Source of the DNA: Streptomyces sp. CB02400
GTDB lineage: Bacteria; Actinomycetota; Actinomycetes; Streptomycetales; Streptomycetaceae
Assembly: GCF_001905725.1 (NCBI RefSeq)
Contig: NZ_LIWB01000001.1
Coordinates: 682,001-746,000 of the forward strand
Direction: 5' to 3'
DNA: 64,000 nucleotides
A model generated the notes under the pieces. It searched no databases. It was given only the letters and a program-made list of their open reading frames with translations, and was not told where the DNA came from. The position numbers and the translations under genes were made by a program. The stretch's first letter is position 1. The number at the start of each line of letters is the position of its first letter. Below are positions 52,270-61,843 of this stretch, one piece after another.

Positions 52270-52938
52270 TCAGGCCCCGTCGGCGTCCAGCGCTTCGGCG
52301 GGGCCGTTCACCGGCTGCGGGGTGCCGGTGGGGCCGAGCAGGAACAGCGGGACGTCCAGCGCGTCGGCGCGGGCCCGCGCCTCCTCGGTGTAACCGGCGA
52401 CGGTGAAGTACAGGCAGACGGCGGACTCGGTCATCGCCGTCAGCCACAGGCACTCCACGTCCCGCGGGGTCGCCGGACGTGCCGACGGGTCGACCTGGGC
52501 GAGGACGCCACGGCCCGCCAGTTCGACACCGGACGGGGAGCGCCGGTCGGTGCGGCGGACGTCCTCGTGGCCGAGCCGGCGCAGATGCAGCACGGCGGCC
52601 GTGACCGCGTCCCGGACCGCGTCCCGCGCGGAACGGACGGCGGAGGCCTCGGGCCGCACCGCCGGGACGGACGCCCGTGGCCCGGCCACCGGGATCAGCA
52701 GCACCGTCCCGCACGGGCACCCCAGTTCCGGCCGCGGCCACTCGCCACGGAGTCCGCAGCGCCCGCACCGCACGGCGACCCACTCCTCGTCCCAGGCGCG
52801 GTGTCCGACCGGGCTGGCCACCCCGTCCAGGTCCAGCGGCGGTGTGACGGGCGCGCCGCACGCGCAGGGATACGACGGTGCCGTGTAGCGGTGCGAGCGC
52901 CGACAGGCAGGACAGCGCACCGGCACGCTCTCGGGCAT
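52270..52938 (-). CDS. Zinc-ribbon protein with Mrr-like restriction endonuclease-related domain
   Basis: A 222-residue protein. The N-terminal part (residues 1-85) has three paired-cysteine knuckles, CPACRR, CACG and CGRCG followed by CPCG, as in zinc ribbons. The C-terminal part (about 105-222) resembles the Mrr/type IV endonuclease-like proteins of Streptomyces: GVELAGRGVLAQVDPS, RDVECLWLTAM, SAVCLYFTVAGYTEEARARA, PLFLLGPTGTPQPVNG. In that family the second strand normally ends with Q-x-K; here it reads QVD, so the catalytic lysine is missing. It could bind DNA without cutting. ATG 52938 is the first Met before the Cys motif. Confidence 0.65.
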   Translation of the reverse strand: MPESVPVRCPACRRSHRYTAPSYPCACGAPVTPPLDLDGVASPVGHRAWDEEWVAVRCGRCGLRGEWPRPELGCPCGTVLLIPVAGPRASVPAVRPEASAVRSARDAVRDAVTAAVLHLRRLGHEDVRRTDRRSPSGVELAGRGVLAQVDPSARPATPRDVECLWLTAMTESAVCLYFTVAGYTEEARARADALDVPLFLLGPTGTPQPVNGPAEALDADGA

Positions 52939-53046
52939 GGTCCCACTCCCGTGTTCTCGAGGCGGTGCCCATCGTCCTCCACCGGTCCGCCGTGTGTCCG
53001 GCACTTGCCCCTCTCTTGACGGCCTCGGCCACCCACCCTACATTCA

Positions 53047-53061
53047 TTCCAGATAGTAGAA
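53047..53061 (+). promoter_or_regulatory. Upstream half of a tandem operator (weak copy)
   Basis: TTCCAGATAGTAGAA matches 12 of 15 positions of the gcl/hyi site TTCCGTATAGTGGAA and lies exactly 21 bp from the stronger copy at 53068, two helical turns. Confidence 0.6.
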
Positions 53062-53067
53062 ATTAAT

Positions 53068-53082
53068 TTCCACCATACGGAA
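53068..53082 (-). promoter_or_regulatory. Probable AllR-type operator of gcl
   Basis: On the minus strand TTCCGTATGGTGGAA, an inverted repeat TTCC-N7-GGAA, differs by one base from the hyi site at 58941. It is 58 bp before the gcl start. The likely regulator is the IclR-type allantoin repressor AllR, not encoded here. Confidence 0.7.
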
Positions 53083-53140
53083 GTACTCGCCGCGGGGCGC
53101 GACGGGAGTACGTATCCGACAGCCGAAGCAGGAGTACTCG

Positions 53141-54925
<1,785 letters not shown>

Positions 54926-54982
54926 CCACCCGCACCCGCCCGGGGGCGGCCCGTCCCGGTGACGGAGCCGCCCCTCTCGCCG

Positions 54983-55615
54983 TCAGGCGCCGGGCAGGAA
55001 GCTCAGCACCTTCCGGAGGTCGGCGGGCGTGCGGTAGTGCACACCGGTCATCCCGAGCGCGATGGCGGCCTCGACGTTCTCCAGCCGGTCGTCCACGAAC
55101 AGGCACCGGTGGGCGGCTGCCCCCGCCCGCTCGGCTGCGATCTCGTAGATCGCCCGGTCGGGCTTGGCCACTCCCACCCGAGCGCTGCTGACCACGTGGT
55201 CCGCGAGATCCGCCAGCCCCATCGACGCGAGGTCGCGCTCCAGTTCCAAGGTCGCGTTCGTCACCAGGACCAAGGGCATGTGCCCCCGCACCTGACGCAG
55301 CAGGTCCACCACCACGTCATCGGCGCGGAACGGGGCGTCGGCGAGCGCCTTCCCCAGCTCGCGGGCGCACGCCGGCGGCACCCGGTCGGAGAGCGCCGAC
55401 GCGATGGAATCCACCCACTCCTCCGTGGTGATCCTGCCGAGGAGGAGCGGCAGGTCCACTTCAGGGGCGTAGGCCGCTTCCGCCGTGGTGCCCTCGGCCA
55501 GTCCCGCGGCACGCTCCAGCTCGGCCACTGGAGCGATGTCGTAGAAGCGGATCACGTTGTCGAGGTCGCACAGCACCGCGTCGAAGGGTCTGCTGGATAT
55601 GTCGGTAACCGTCAC
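54983..55615 (-). CDS. HAD-superfamily hydrolase
   Basis: A 210-residue HAD enzyme of subfamily IA. Motif I is VLCDLDNVIRFYD (DxDN), motif II LVLVTNATLEL, motif III region VGVAKPDRAIYE, motif IV CLFVDDRLENVEAA. The nucleophile Asp and the acidic motif IV pair are present, so it should be an active phosphatase; substrates of such HADs are usually sugar or nucleotide phosphates. It begins with GTG 55615 and is convergent with gcl (57-bp gap). Nothing ties it to glyoxylate metabolism beyond position. Confidence 0.87.
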   Translation of the reverse strand: MTVTDISSRPFDAVLCDLDNVIRFYDIAPVAELERAAGLAEGTTAEAAYAPEVDLPLLLGRITTEEWVDSIASALSDRVPPACARELGKALADAPFRADDVVVDLLRQVRGHMPLVLVTNATLELERDLASMGLADLADHVVSSARVGVAKPDRAIYEIAAERAGAAAHRCLFVDDRLENVEAAIALGMTGVHYRTPADLRKVLSFLPGA

Positions 55616-55663
55616 CGCCCCTGAATAGCACAGCGCCGGACCACCGTCGGAGGGAAGGCGGGC

Positions 55664-56350
55664 TCAGTTCGAGCCGCCTCCGCAGCCGCCTCCGCCGCCG
55701 CAGTAGGTGTGGCCGCCGCCGCCCCCGTAGGTGCCGCCGCCCGGGGAGTGGCGGAGGCCCTTCTCCCTGAGGTCGATCCGCTCGGTCAGGCCCGCCCGGA
55801 GGGCGAAGCGTGGGACGAGGACGGTCAGGGCGTCCTTGCCGTGCAGGGCGACGGCGAGCAGTTTCTCGTGGTCCGGCCGGCCGTGCCGGCTCGTCGGCAG
55901 CGGGTACGCCTTCCGCAGGACCTTCAGCCGCCGGCGGGCGGCCCTGGTCGGTCCGAGCAGCAGCGGGTACCGCAGCATCCCCGCCTCCGCCAGCCCGACC
56001 CGCAGCTCGGCCACCGCCCAGCGGACATCCGGGTGCCGGACCAGCTCCCGTGTCTCGGAGGGCTCGGCCAGGCAGTGGTGGACCGCGCTCTCCAGGTACG
56101 ACGCCCGCATCGCGCCCGTGACGGGCTCGGTCCGCCCCTGGACGTCCTCCAGCGGAACCCCGGGCGGCGGCAGCGGGGGCAGGGCCCGCCCCGCCTCCCC
56201 GTCGACCGCCCGTACCGTACCCGGCGCGCCCGCCTCGACCGCGCCCCGCAGATGCAGGGCGACGACGGCCACCGTGACCGCGGCGCGCGGGCCGCCGGCC
56301 AGCAGGGCGAGTTCGTGCGGCGTCCCCCGGACGCCTCCGGTGCCGGTCAT
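55664..56350 (-). CDS. TIGR04222-type protein with Gly-rich C-terminus
   Basis: A 228-residue actinobacterial protein whose N-terminal region (PHELALLAGGPRAAVTVAVV) and C-terminal glycine/cysteine-rich tail (GGGGGHTYCGGGGGCGGGSN) match the TIGR04222 group. Typical members have membrane segments before this core; here the hydrophobic parts are short, so it looks like a minimal version. The middle carries RTEPVTGAMRASYLESAVHH-type helices. The function is unknown. It is separated by 48 bp from the HAD start and points in the same direction. Confidence 0.75.
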   Translation of the reverse strand: MTGTGGVRGTPHELALLAGGPRAAVTVAVVALHLRGAVEAGAPGTVRAVDGEAGRALPPLPPPGVPLEDVQGRTEPVTGAMRASYLESAVHHCLAEPSETRELVRHPDVRWAVAELRVGLAEAGMLRYPLLLGPTRAARRRLKVLRKAYPLPTSRHGRPDHEKLLAVALHGKDALTVLVPRFALRAGLTERIDLREKGLRHSPGGGTYGGGGGHTYCGGGGGCGGGSN

Positions 56351-56511
56351 GGCATGACACCCCCTCGGCCGGGGCCCGCCGCCCCCGTGCCGGCGGGCCC
56401 CGTGTGCCAGGAGTGTGCCCGCCCGCGGTGGTGGTCCAAGCCTTTCGGGCCGCCTTCAGAGGTTCATTTGAGGGTGGCGTACCCGGCGTACAGCCGATGC
56501 TGTAGCGGCGC

Positions 56512-56751
56512 TCAGGTCGTCTCGTGGTGCTCCGACAGTCCCGGCCAGTCGTCGGGGCCGCCGCCCTGCCACTCGATCAGGTCCGTCTCCTCGACATCGG
56601 TGACGTACAGATCGGCCAGCCGCAGGATCTCGCCCACGTCGTCGACGTGCGTGGCGATGCCCAGCGTGTCGTCGCCGGAGGTGACCCGCCGGGAGCCGTC
56701 CAGGGCCGGGGAGTGCACCACGATGTGCGGATGCTCCGTTGGATGTGCCAT
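56512..56751 (-). CDS. Small conserved hypothetical protein
   Basis: This 79-residue acidic protein MAHPTEHPHIVVHSPALDGS ... LADLYVTDVEETDLIEWQGG ends in EHHETT. It has no signal, membrane segment or Cys. The composition and the clean start ATG 56751 after CTGGGGG suggest it is real; similar short proteins lie near purine catabolism genes in Streptomyces, as far as I recall. Role unknown. Confidence 0.6.
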   Translation of the reverse strand: MAHPTEHPHIVVHSPALDGSRRVTSGDDTLGIATHVDDVGEILRLADLYVTDVEETDLIEWQGGGPDDWPGLSEHHETT

Positions 56752-57175
56752 GCCCCCAGGCTGCTGCGCACCGGACGGATCCGCACCCCGGATGCGGACG
56801 AGAAGCGCCCGGACGCGGGACCGTCCGCATCCGGGCGCTGCAAGGAGGTACGGGCCAGGGACCGCGGCGGCTGCGACGGCTCCGGGACTCCTCCCCTCAG
56901 GTCGAAGAAGGAGTCCCGCGGCCTTCACCACCGCACTGGCTCGCACGCCGCCGCGGCGCCCTCGCCCCGCCCGCGGTGTCCCGTACGGTCACCCCTCATC
57001 CGGGCCGTACGAGCTCTCCGCGGGCCGCGCGTACGGCCCCGACCTCCCGTCAGGGGCCGTACGCGAGTCGCTGTGCCTCATCGCGCTGGGTTCCGGGCGG
57101 CGCCGACGCCTTGGGCGCGACAGGACAGGTGTCGGCGCCGGCGCCGCCCGGAGGTCTGTGAGTGGAGCGGGCCGG
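56752..57175. terminator. Hairpin-rich spacer downstream of glxR
   Basis: No gene is credible in these 424 bp. Three strong inverted repeats are seen: GGGACTCCT (56884-56892) with its complement 56909-56917; GCGTACGGCCCC (57029-57040) with 57053-57064; and 57092-57104 with 57140-57152 (13-bp arms). The last two lie downstream of glxR and should terminate it. Confidence 0.6.
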
Positions 57176-58066
57176 TCAGACCCGCGCGCCGGACAGCCGC
57201 TCGACCGCCCGCAGCAGCGCGGAGTGGTCCAGTCCGCCGTCGCCCTGTGCGCGCAGGCTCGCCACCAGCTGGGCGACCACGGCACCGACGGGCAGAGCCG
57301 CGCCGACGGCGCGGGCGGCGTCGGTGACGATGCCCATGTCCTTGTGGTGCAGGTCGATACGGAAGCCCGGCGCGAAGTCCCGGTTCAGGAAGTTGTCCTT
57401 CTTGCGGGTCAGCACGGTCGAGCCGGCCAGTCCGCCGCCCAGGACGTCGAGCGCCGCCGTCAGGTCCACGCCCGACTTCTCCAGGAAGACCACGGCCTCG
57501 GCGCACGCCTGGATGTTGACGGCGACGATGAGCTGGTTGGCGGCCTTCACGGTCTGCCCCGAGCCGTGCGGGCCGCACAGCACGATGGTCTTGCCCAGCG
57601 CCTCGAAGACCGGCTTCGCCTCCTCGAAGTCGGCCCGCTCGCCGCCGACCATGATGGACAGCACCGCCTCGACGGCACCCGCCTCACCGCCCGACACGGG
57701 GGCGTCCAGCACCCGGATGCCCTTGTCCTTCGCGGCGGCGGCCAGGTCGATGGAGGTCCCCGGGGTGATCGAGGACATGTCGATCAGCAGGGCGCCGGGC
57801 CGGGCGTTCTCCAGGATGCCGTCGGGGCCGTACGCGATGGCCTCGACCTGCGGGGAAGCGGGAACCATGGTGATGATCACATCGGCGTCCCGCACCGCCT
57901 CGGCGATGGAGGAGGCGGCGGTGCCGCCGGCGGCGGCCAGCCGGTCCAGCTTCGCCTGCTCCAGGGTGTGGCCGGTGACGTCGTAGCCCGCCTTGATCAG
58001 GTTCTCGGACATGGGGGAGCCCATGATGCCGAGGCCGATCCATGTGACCTTGGGAAGGTTGCTCAT
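57176..58066 (-). CDS. glxR: 2-hydroxy-3-oxopropionate (tartronate semialdehyde) reductase
   Basis: A 296-residue beta-hydroxyacid dehydrogenase. The NAD(P) motif is WIGLGIMGSPMSENLIKAGY (residues 9-28), the substrate loop DAPVSGGEAGA (about 119-129) and the catalytic lysine is in GSGQTVKAANQLIVA (about residue 171). It reduces the semialdehyde made by Gcl to D-glycerate, which enters glycolysis after phosphorylation. It lies 32 bp downstream of hyi in the same direction, so the pair is an operon controlled from the operator at 58941. Confidence 0.94.
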   Translation of the reverse strand: MSNLPKVTWIGLGIMGSPMSENLIKAGYDVTGHTLEQAKLDRLAAAGGTAASSIAEAVRDADVIITMVPASPQVEAIAYGPDGILENARPGALLIDMSSITPGTSIDLAAAAKDKGIRVLDAPVSGGEAGAVEAVLSIMVGGERADFEEAKPVFEALGKTIVLCGPHGSGQTVKAANQLIVAVNIQACAEAVVFLEKSGVDLTAALDVLGGGLAGSTVLTRKKDNFLNRDFAPGFRIDLHHKDMGIVTDAARAVGAALPVGAVVAQLVASLRAQGDGGLDHSALLRAVERLSGARV

Positions 58067-58098
58067 GTGAGGGTGCCTTTCGGTGCAAGGGGATGTGG

Positions 58099-58920
58099 TC
58101 AGCGGGGCAGCCAGCCGAAGGCCTCCGCGCTCGGACGCTCGCCGGGCTTGTACTCCAGGCCGACCCAGCCGTCGTAACCGGCCTTGCGTAGCCGGTCCAG
58201 CAGGTCCTCCAGCGGGAGCGAGCCGGTGCCGGGGGCGCCGCGGCCGGGGTTGTCGGCGATCTGCACATGACCGGTCTTCTCGGCGTACCGGTCGATCACC
58301 GCCGGCAGGTCCTCGCCGTTCATCGCCAGGTGGTACAGGTCCATCAGGAAGCGGGCGTTGCCCAGTCCCGTGGCCGCGTTGACCTTGTCGACGACCCCCA
58401 CGGCGGCCGGCGCCGACACCAGCGGGTACAGCGGCGACTCGGGCTTGTTCAGCGCCTCGATCAGCAGGACCGCGCCGATCCGGTCGGCGGCCCGGGCCGC
58501 CAGGACGAGGTTCTCCAGGGCGAGCGCGTCCTGCTCGGCCGGGTCCACGCCGTCGACCCGGTTGCCGTACAGCGCGTTCAGGGCCGTACAGCCCAGGGAC
58601 CCGGCGAAATCGGCGGCCACGTCGACGTTGGCACGGAACCGCTCCGACTCCTCGCCGGGCACGGACAGCGCGCCCCGGTCCGGTCCGGGCAGCCGCCCGG
58701 CGTAGAAGTTCAGGCCCGTGAGCCGTACGCCCGCGTCCTGGACCGCCTTCCGCAGCGCGTCCAGTTCGGACCGCTCGGGGACGGGGGAGTCGACCCAGGG
58801 CCACCACAGCTCGACCGCGGTGAAGCCGGCCGCGGCGGCGGCCGCGGGGCGCTCCAGGAGCGGGAGTTCCGTGAAGAGGATCGACAGGTTGACGTTGAAG
58901 CGCTGGTCTGCGAATCCCAT
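58099..58920 (-). CDS. hyi: Hydroxypyruvate isomerase
   Basis: A 273-residue TIM-barrel enzyme of the Hyi/xylose-isomerase-like family: NVNLSILFTELPLLERPAAA at the N-terminus, GFTAVELWWPW, LTGLNFYAGRLPGPDRG, the catalytic Glu in LLIEALNKPE and second Glu in WVGLEYKPGERPSAEAFGWL. It interconverts hydroxypyruvate and tartronate semialdehyde, the substrate of GlxR. The start ATG 58920 is 21 bp from the operator. gcl lies about 4 kb away in the opposite direction with the same operator. Confidence 0.93.
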   Translation of the reverse strand: MGFADQRFNVNLSILFTELPLLERPAAAAAAGFTAVELWWPWVDSPVPERSELDALRKAVQDAGVRLTGLNFYAGRLPGPDRGALSVPGEESERFRANVDVAADFAGSLGCTALNALYGNRVDGVDPAEQDALALENLVLAARAADRIGAVLLIEALNKPESPLYPLVSAPAAVGVVDKVNAATGLGNARFLMDLYHLAMNGEDLPAVIDRYAEKTGHVQIADNPGRGAPGTGSLPLEDLLDRLRKAGYDGWVGLEYKPGERPSAEAFGWLPR

Positions 58921-58940
58921 CGGAGGCGCCCTTCCTGAAA

Positions 58941-58955
58941 TTCCGTATAGTGGAA
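58941..58955 (+). promoter_or_regulatory. Probable AllR-type operator of hyi-glxR
   Basis: TTCCGTATAGTGGAA, inverted repeat TTCC-N7-GGAA, is 14/15 identical to the gcl site. It lies 21 bp before the hyi start codon, so binding would block transcription or initiation. Confidence 0.7.
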
Positions 58956-58961
58956 GTCTCT

Positions 58962-58976
58962 TTCTGCTTAATGGAA
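58962..58976 (+). promoter_or_regulatory. Second, weaker copy of the hyi operator
   Basis: TTCTGCTTAATGGAA matches 11 of 15 positions and lies exactly 21 bp from the strong copy, the same spacing as at gcl. Confidence 0.5.
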
Positions 58977-59075
58977 GACTGCCGTCGACTCTTCGGACTT
59001 GTCAAGAGGGCCGGACCGCCGGAAGTCTCCGCCCGGCTTCCCGGCGGTCCCGAGAACCGCGCCGCGCGTTAAGTT

Positions 59076-59333
59076 GTGCGCGTGCGATTGAGAGTGGAGT
59101 TCACGACCGAGCCCTTCGACCTCGACGAGGCGCCCGCGCACGCGGTGGTCGCGCGGGAGGTCGTCGAGGCGGCCGAGCTGGACGCGGTGGACGTCGGACC
59201 GTTCGGCAACACCGCCGAGGGCGGCGCCGACGCGGTGCTCGGCGCCGTGGACACGATGCTGCGCAGGGCGCTGGCCGCCGGCGCCACCCGGATCTCGCTC
59301 CAGGTCAACGTCGTCGAGGAGGACGGCCGGTGA
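59076..59333 (+). CDS. Small protein of unknown function, coupled to a HTH gene
   Basis: An 85-residue protein MRVRLRVEFTTEPFDLDEAP ... GAATRISLQVNVVEEDGR with alternating strands and helices, resembling a compact ferredoxin-like fold (thiamine-binding type), though this is only an impression. No signal or membrane segment. Its stop overlaps the GTG of the next gene (GTGA at 59330), so the pair are translated together and probably act together. It sits divergent from hyi in the purine/glyoxylate block. Confidence 0.75.
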   Translation: MRVRLRVEFTTEPFDLDEAPAHAVVAREVVEAAELDAVDVGPFGNTAEGGADAVLGAVDTMLRRALAAGATRISLQVNVVEEDGR

Positions 59334-59698
59334 CCGGCACCGGTGACGAGGCCTTCATCGCGGCGGTGAAACCGCTGGTCGACGCCATGGGCGGCGAGAT
59401 GGTCCCGCCGGACGAGGCCGGAACCGACGACGTGGTGCTCTCCTGGGAGGACGCCGCAGTCGTCGCCGTACGCCTGCCGCAGCTCGCGGACTCCCTCGAC
59501 CACATCCTCGCGGCGCTGGAGCGCGGGAAGGGCAGGCCGCTCGCGGACCTGGACCGCAGGACGAAGCAGGAGATCGTACGCGGTCTGGAGGCGCGCGGCG
59601 CCTTCGCCGTGCGGCACGGTGTGGAGACCGTGGCGAGCGCGCTGGGGGTCAGCCGCTTCACCGTCTACAACTACCTCAACCGCGAGAAGGGCACCTGA
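59330..59698 (+). CDS. Helix-turn-helix protein
   Basis: A 122-residue protein with a C-terminal HTH (VETVASALGVSRFTVYNYLN, about residues 97-116) of the PucR/Fis-like kind, and an N-terminal acidic region (VSWEDAAVVAVRLPQLADSL-like). The recognition helix is SRFTVYNYLNR. It has no separate effector domain, so its partner may be the coupled small protein, a sort of split sensor-regulator. GTG 59330 overlaps the upstream stop. Downstream are the urate genes, which it might regulate; an inverted repeat TCAACA-N3-TGTTGA lies between. Confidence 0.8.
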   Translation: MTGTGDEAFIAAVKPLVDAMGGEMVPPDEAGTDDVVLSWEDAAVVAVRLPQLADSLDHILAALERGKGRPLADLDRRTKQEIVRGLEARGAFAVRHGVETVASALGVSRFTVYNYLNREKGT

Positions 59699-59740
59699 AC
59701 CTCCCGGACGACGGGCGCTCCTCTTTCTCACGCCGAATTT

Positions 59741-59755
59741 TCAACAAACTGTTGA
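59741..59755. promoter_or_regulatory. Inverted repeat TCAACA-AAC-TGTTGA before the urate operon
   Basis: Perfect 6-bp arms, 76 bp before the uraD start, overlapping a possible -35 TTGACG (59753-59758). A likely operator or activator site for the urate genes. Confidence 0.5.
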
Positions 59756-59830
59756 CGTGTTGTTCGTGACGGCGTTCACTGTCGGCACGCCCGTTCGACA
59801 CGAAGGCCGCTCGCGGCCACGGAGGCTTCC

Positions 59831-60418
59831 GTGACGTCGACTTTCCCACCTCCGGGCCTGGCCCGTTTCAACGCCCTGGAGGAGCACGCGGCCCTCGCCG
59901 CACTCCACGAGGCCTGCGCCTCCAGGGCATGGGCCCGGCGACTGCTCGCCGCCCGCCCGTACCCCACCGCCGACGACCTGTACACCGCCAGTGACGCCGC
60001 CACGGCCGGCCTGACCACGGCCGACCTGGAAGAGGCGATGGCCGGGCACCCGCCGATCGGCCGCCCGAAACCGGGGGACCCGACCTCCACCCGGGAACAG
60101 AGCGGCATGGCCGGCGCCCCGGAGGCGCTGAAGGCCGAGATGCTCGAACTGAACCTGGCCTACCAGGAGAGGTTCGGCCATGTCTTCCTCATCTGCGCCA
60201 CCGGCCGGACCGGCGAGCAGATGCGCGACGCCCTCCGGGAACGCCTCGGCAACGCGCCGGAGCGGGAGCGCGAGATCGTCCGCACCGAACTGGGGAAGAT
60301 CAACCGCATCCGGCTGGCCCGTCTCGTCGAAGCCGAAGGCAAAGCCGAAGCCGAAGACGAAGCCGAAGCCGAAGGCAAAGCCGAAGCCGGATTCGAAGCC
60401 GAAGCCGAAGAGGACTGA
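59831..60418 (+). CDS. uraD: 2-oxo-4-hydroxy-4-carboxy-5-ureidoimidazoline decarboxylase
   Basis: A 195-residue protein: residues 1-165 are OHCU decarboxylase, with LARFNALEEHAALAALHEAC, the catalytic-type His in AMAGHPPIGRPKPGDPTSTR followed by EQSGM, and LNLAYQERFGHVFLICATGR. It makes S-allantoin from the decomposition product of urate in a stereospecific way. The last 30 residues are a low-complexity (EAEGKAEAED)-type tail encoded by GAAGCC hexamer repeats, not part of the family and acidic/Ala-rich. Its stop is 5 bp before uraH. ATG of the frame may be GTG 59831. Confidence 0.92.
   Translation: MTSTFPPPGLARFNALEEHAALAALHEACASRAWARRLLAARPYPTADDLYTASDAATAGLTTADLEEAMAGHPPIGRPKPGDPTSTREQSGMAGAPEALKAEMLELNLAYQERFGHVFLICATGRTGEQMRDALRERLGNAPEREREIVRTELGKINRIRLARLVEAEGKAEAEDEAEAEGKAEAGFEAEAEED
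60327..60415 (+). repeat. GAAGCC hexamer tract encoding the UraD tail
   Basis: Near-continuous GAAGCC/GAAGGC/AAAGCC hexamers in frame (E-A, E-G, K-A pairs). The run is likely unstable in length and absent from most UraD proteins. Confidence 0.75.
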
Positions 60419-60423
60419 CCCAC

Positions 60424-60828
60424 ATGAGCACCGACACCACCGCCTCCGTGTCCACGCACATCCTGGACACCAGCGCCGGCCGCCCCGCCGAGGGTGTCGC
60501 CGTCCGCCTCGCCGCCCGCTCGGGCCGGGACGCGGACTGGCGGGCGCTCGGCGGCTCCGCGACCGACGCGGACGGGCGGTGCAAGGACCTGCCGGCCCTG
60601 CCGGAGGGAACCACCCACGTACGGCTCGACTTCGAGGTCGAGGCGTACTTCGCACCATCAGCGAGGAACCAAGCCGAGGCACAGCAGGACGCCCCCGCGC
60701 ATCGGGACAGCGGCACCGGAGTGTTCTTCCCGGAGGTGGCGATCACGTTCGCCGTCGTACCGGGCGAGCACTACCACGTACCGCTGCTGCTCAACCCGTT
60801 CGGCTACTCCGTTTACCGAGGGAGCTAG
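60424..60828 (+). CDS. uraH: 5-hydroxyisourate hydrolase (transthyretin-like)
   Basis: A 134-residue transthyretin-related protein: N-terminal VSTHILDTSAGRPAEGVAVR, the middle DADGRCKDLPAL and the C-terminal signature HYHVPLLLNPFGYSVYRGS, with the YRGS motif that closes the active site; the catalytic His are in THILD and HYHVPL. It hydrolyses 5-hydroxyisourate, the product of urate oxidase. The loop APSARNQAEAQQDAPAHR is an insertion common in Streptomyces members. It lies 5 bp after uraD and 7 bp before the urate oxidase gene. Confidence 0.95.
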   Translation: MSTDTTASVSTHILDTSAGRPAEGVAVRLAARSGRDADWRALGGSATDADGRCKDLPALPEGTTHVRLDFEVEAYFAPSARNQAEAQQDAPAHRDSGTGVFFPEVAITFAVVPGEHYHVPLLLNPFGYSVYRGS

Positions 60829-60835
60829 CAGACAC

Positions 60836-61732
60836 ATGCCTACGATTCTGGGCCAGAACCAGTACGGCAAAGCAGAGAACCGAGTCGTCAGGATCACGCG
60901 GGACGGCACCACCCACCACATCAAGGACCTGAACGTCTCCGTCGCCCTGTCCGGCGACATGGACGAGGTCCACTACTCCGGCTCCAACGCCAACGTCCTG
61001 CCGACCGACACCACCAAGAACACGGTGTACGCGTTCGCCAAGGAGCACGGCATCGAGTCCGCCGAGCAGTTCGGCATCCACCTCGCCCGCCACTTCGTCA
61101 CCTCGCAGGAGCCCATACACCGGGCGCGCATCCGCATCGAGGAGTACTCCTGGGAGCGGATCGAGGCGGCCGGTGAGGGCGAGCACTCCTTCGTCCGCAA
61201 GGGTCAGGAGACCCGGCTCGCCCAGATCACCTTCGACGGGGAGAAGTGGGAGGTCGTCTCCGGCCTGAAGGACCTGACGGTGCTCAACTCCACCGACTCC
61301 GAGTTCTGGGGCTACGTCAAGGACAGGTACACGACGCTCAAGGAGGCCTACGACCGTATCCTCGCCACCTCGGTCTCCGGCCGCTGGCGGTTCAACTGGA
61401 CCGACGACGAGCAGGAGATGCCCGACTGGGAGACGTCGTACGAGGAGACCAGGAAGCACATGCTCCAGGCCTTCGCCGAGACCTACTCCCTGTCCCTGCA
61501 GCAGACGATGTACCAGATGGGCACGCGGATCATCGACCACCGCGGCGAGATCGACGAGGTCCGCTTCTCCCTCCCCAACAGCCACCACTTCCTGGTGGAC
61601 ATGGAGCCGTTCGGCCTCAAGAACGACAACGAGGTGTACTTCGCCGCCGACCGCCCCTACGGCCTGATCGAGGCCACCGTCCTGCGGGAAGGCTGCGAGG
61701 CGCGGATACCGGTGGACCTCACCAACCTGTAA
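60836..61732 (+). CDS. pucL: Urate oxidase (uricase)
   Basis: A 298-residue cofactor-free oxidase with NQYGKAENRVVRI (catalytic Lys), LPTDTTKNTVYAFAKEHGIE (catalytic Thr), FVTSQEPIHRARIRIEEYSW and the C-terminal PNSHHFLVDMEPFGLKNDNE then ADRPYGLIEATV. It oxidises urate to 5-hydroxyisourate. The order uraD-uraH-uox forms one operon for urate to allantoin. ATG 60836 is 12 bases after GGGAG, a little long, but no other start is near. The GC-rich spacer to the next gene is 111 bp. Confidence 0.95.
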   Translation: MPTILGQNQYGKAENRVVRITRDGTTHHIKDLNVSVALSGDMDEVHYSGSNANVLPTDTTKNTVYAFAKEHGIESAEQFGIHLARHFVTSQEPIHRARIRIEEYSWERIEAAGEGEHSFVRKGQETRLAQITFDGEKWEVVSGLKDLTVLNSTDSEFWGYVKDRYTTLKEAYDRILATSVSGRWRFNWTDDEQEMPDWETSYEETRKHMLQAFAETYSLSLQQTMYQMGTRIIDHRGEIDEVRFSLPNSHHFLVDMEPFGLKNDNEVYFAADRPYGLIEATVLREGCEARIPVDLTNL

Positions 61733-61843
61733 GCCCACAACTCCCTTTCGGCACCCGCGGCCGGACGGCCCGCCGACCGGCCGCGGCACTCAAACCTCCA
61801 GGGTCCTGCCGTGCCCTCTCCACGTACGCGAAAAGGACGAACC

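Noticed and set aside
57078..57578. Arg-rich frame near glxR
   Set aside because: Overlaps the true reductase out of frame and has no recognisable domain.
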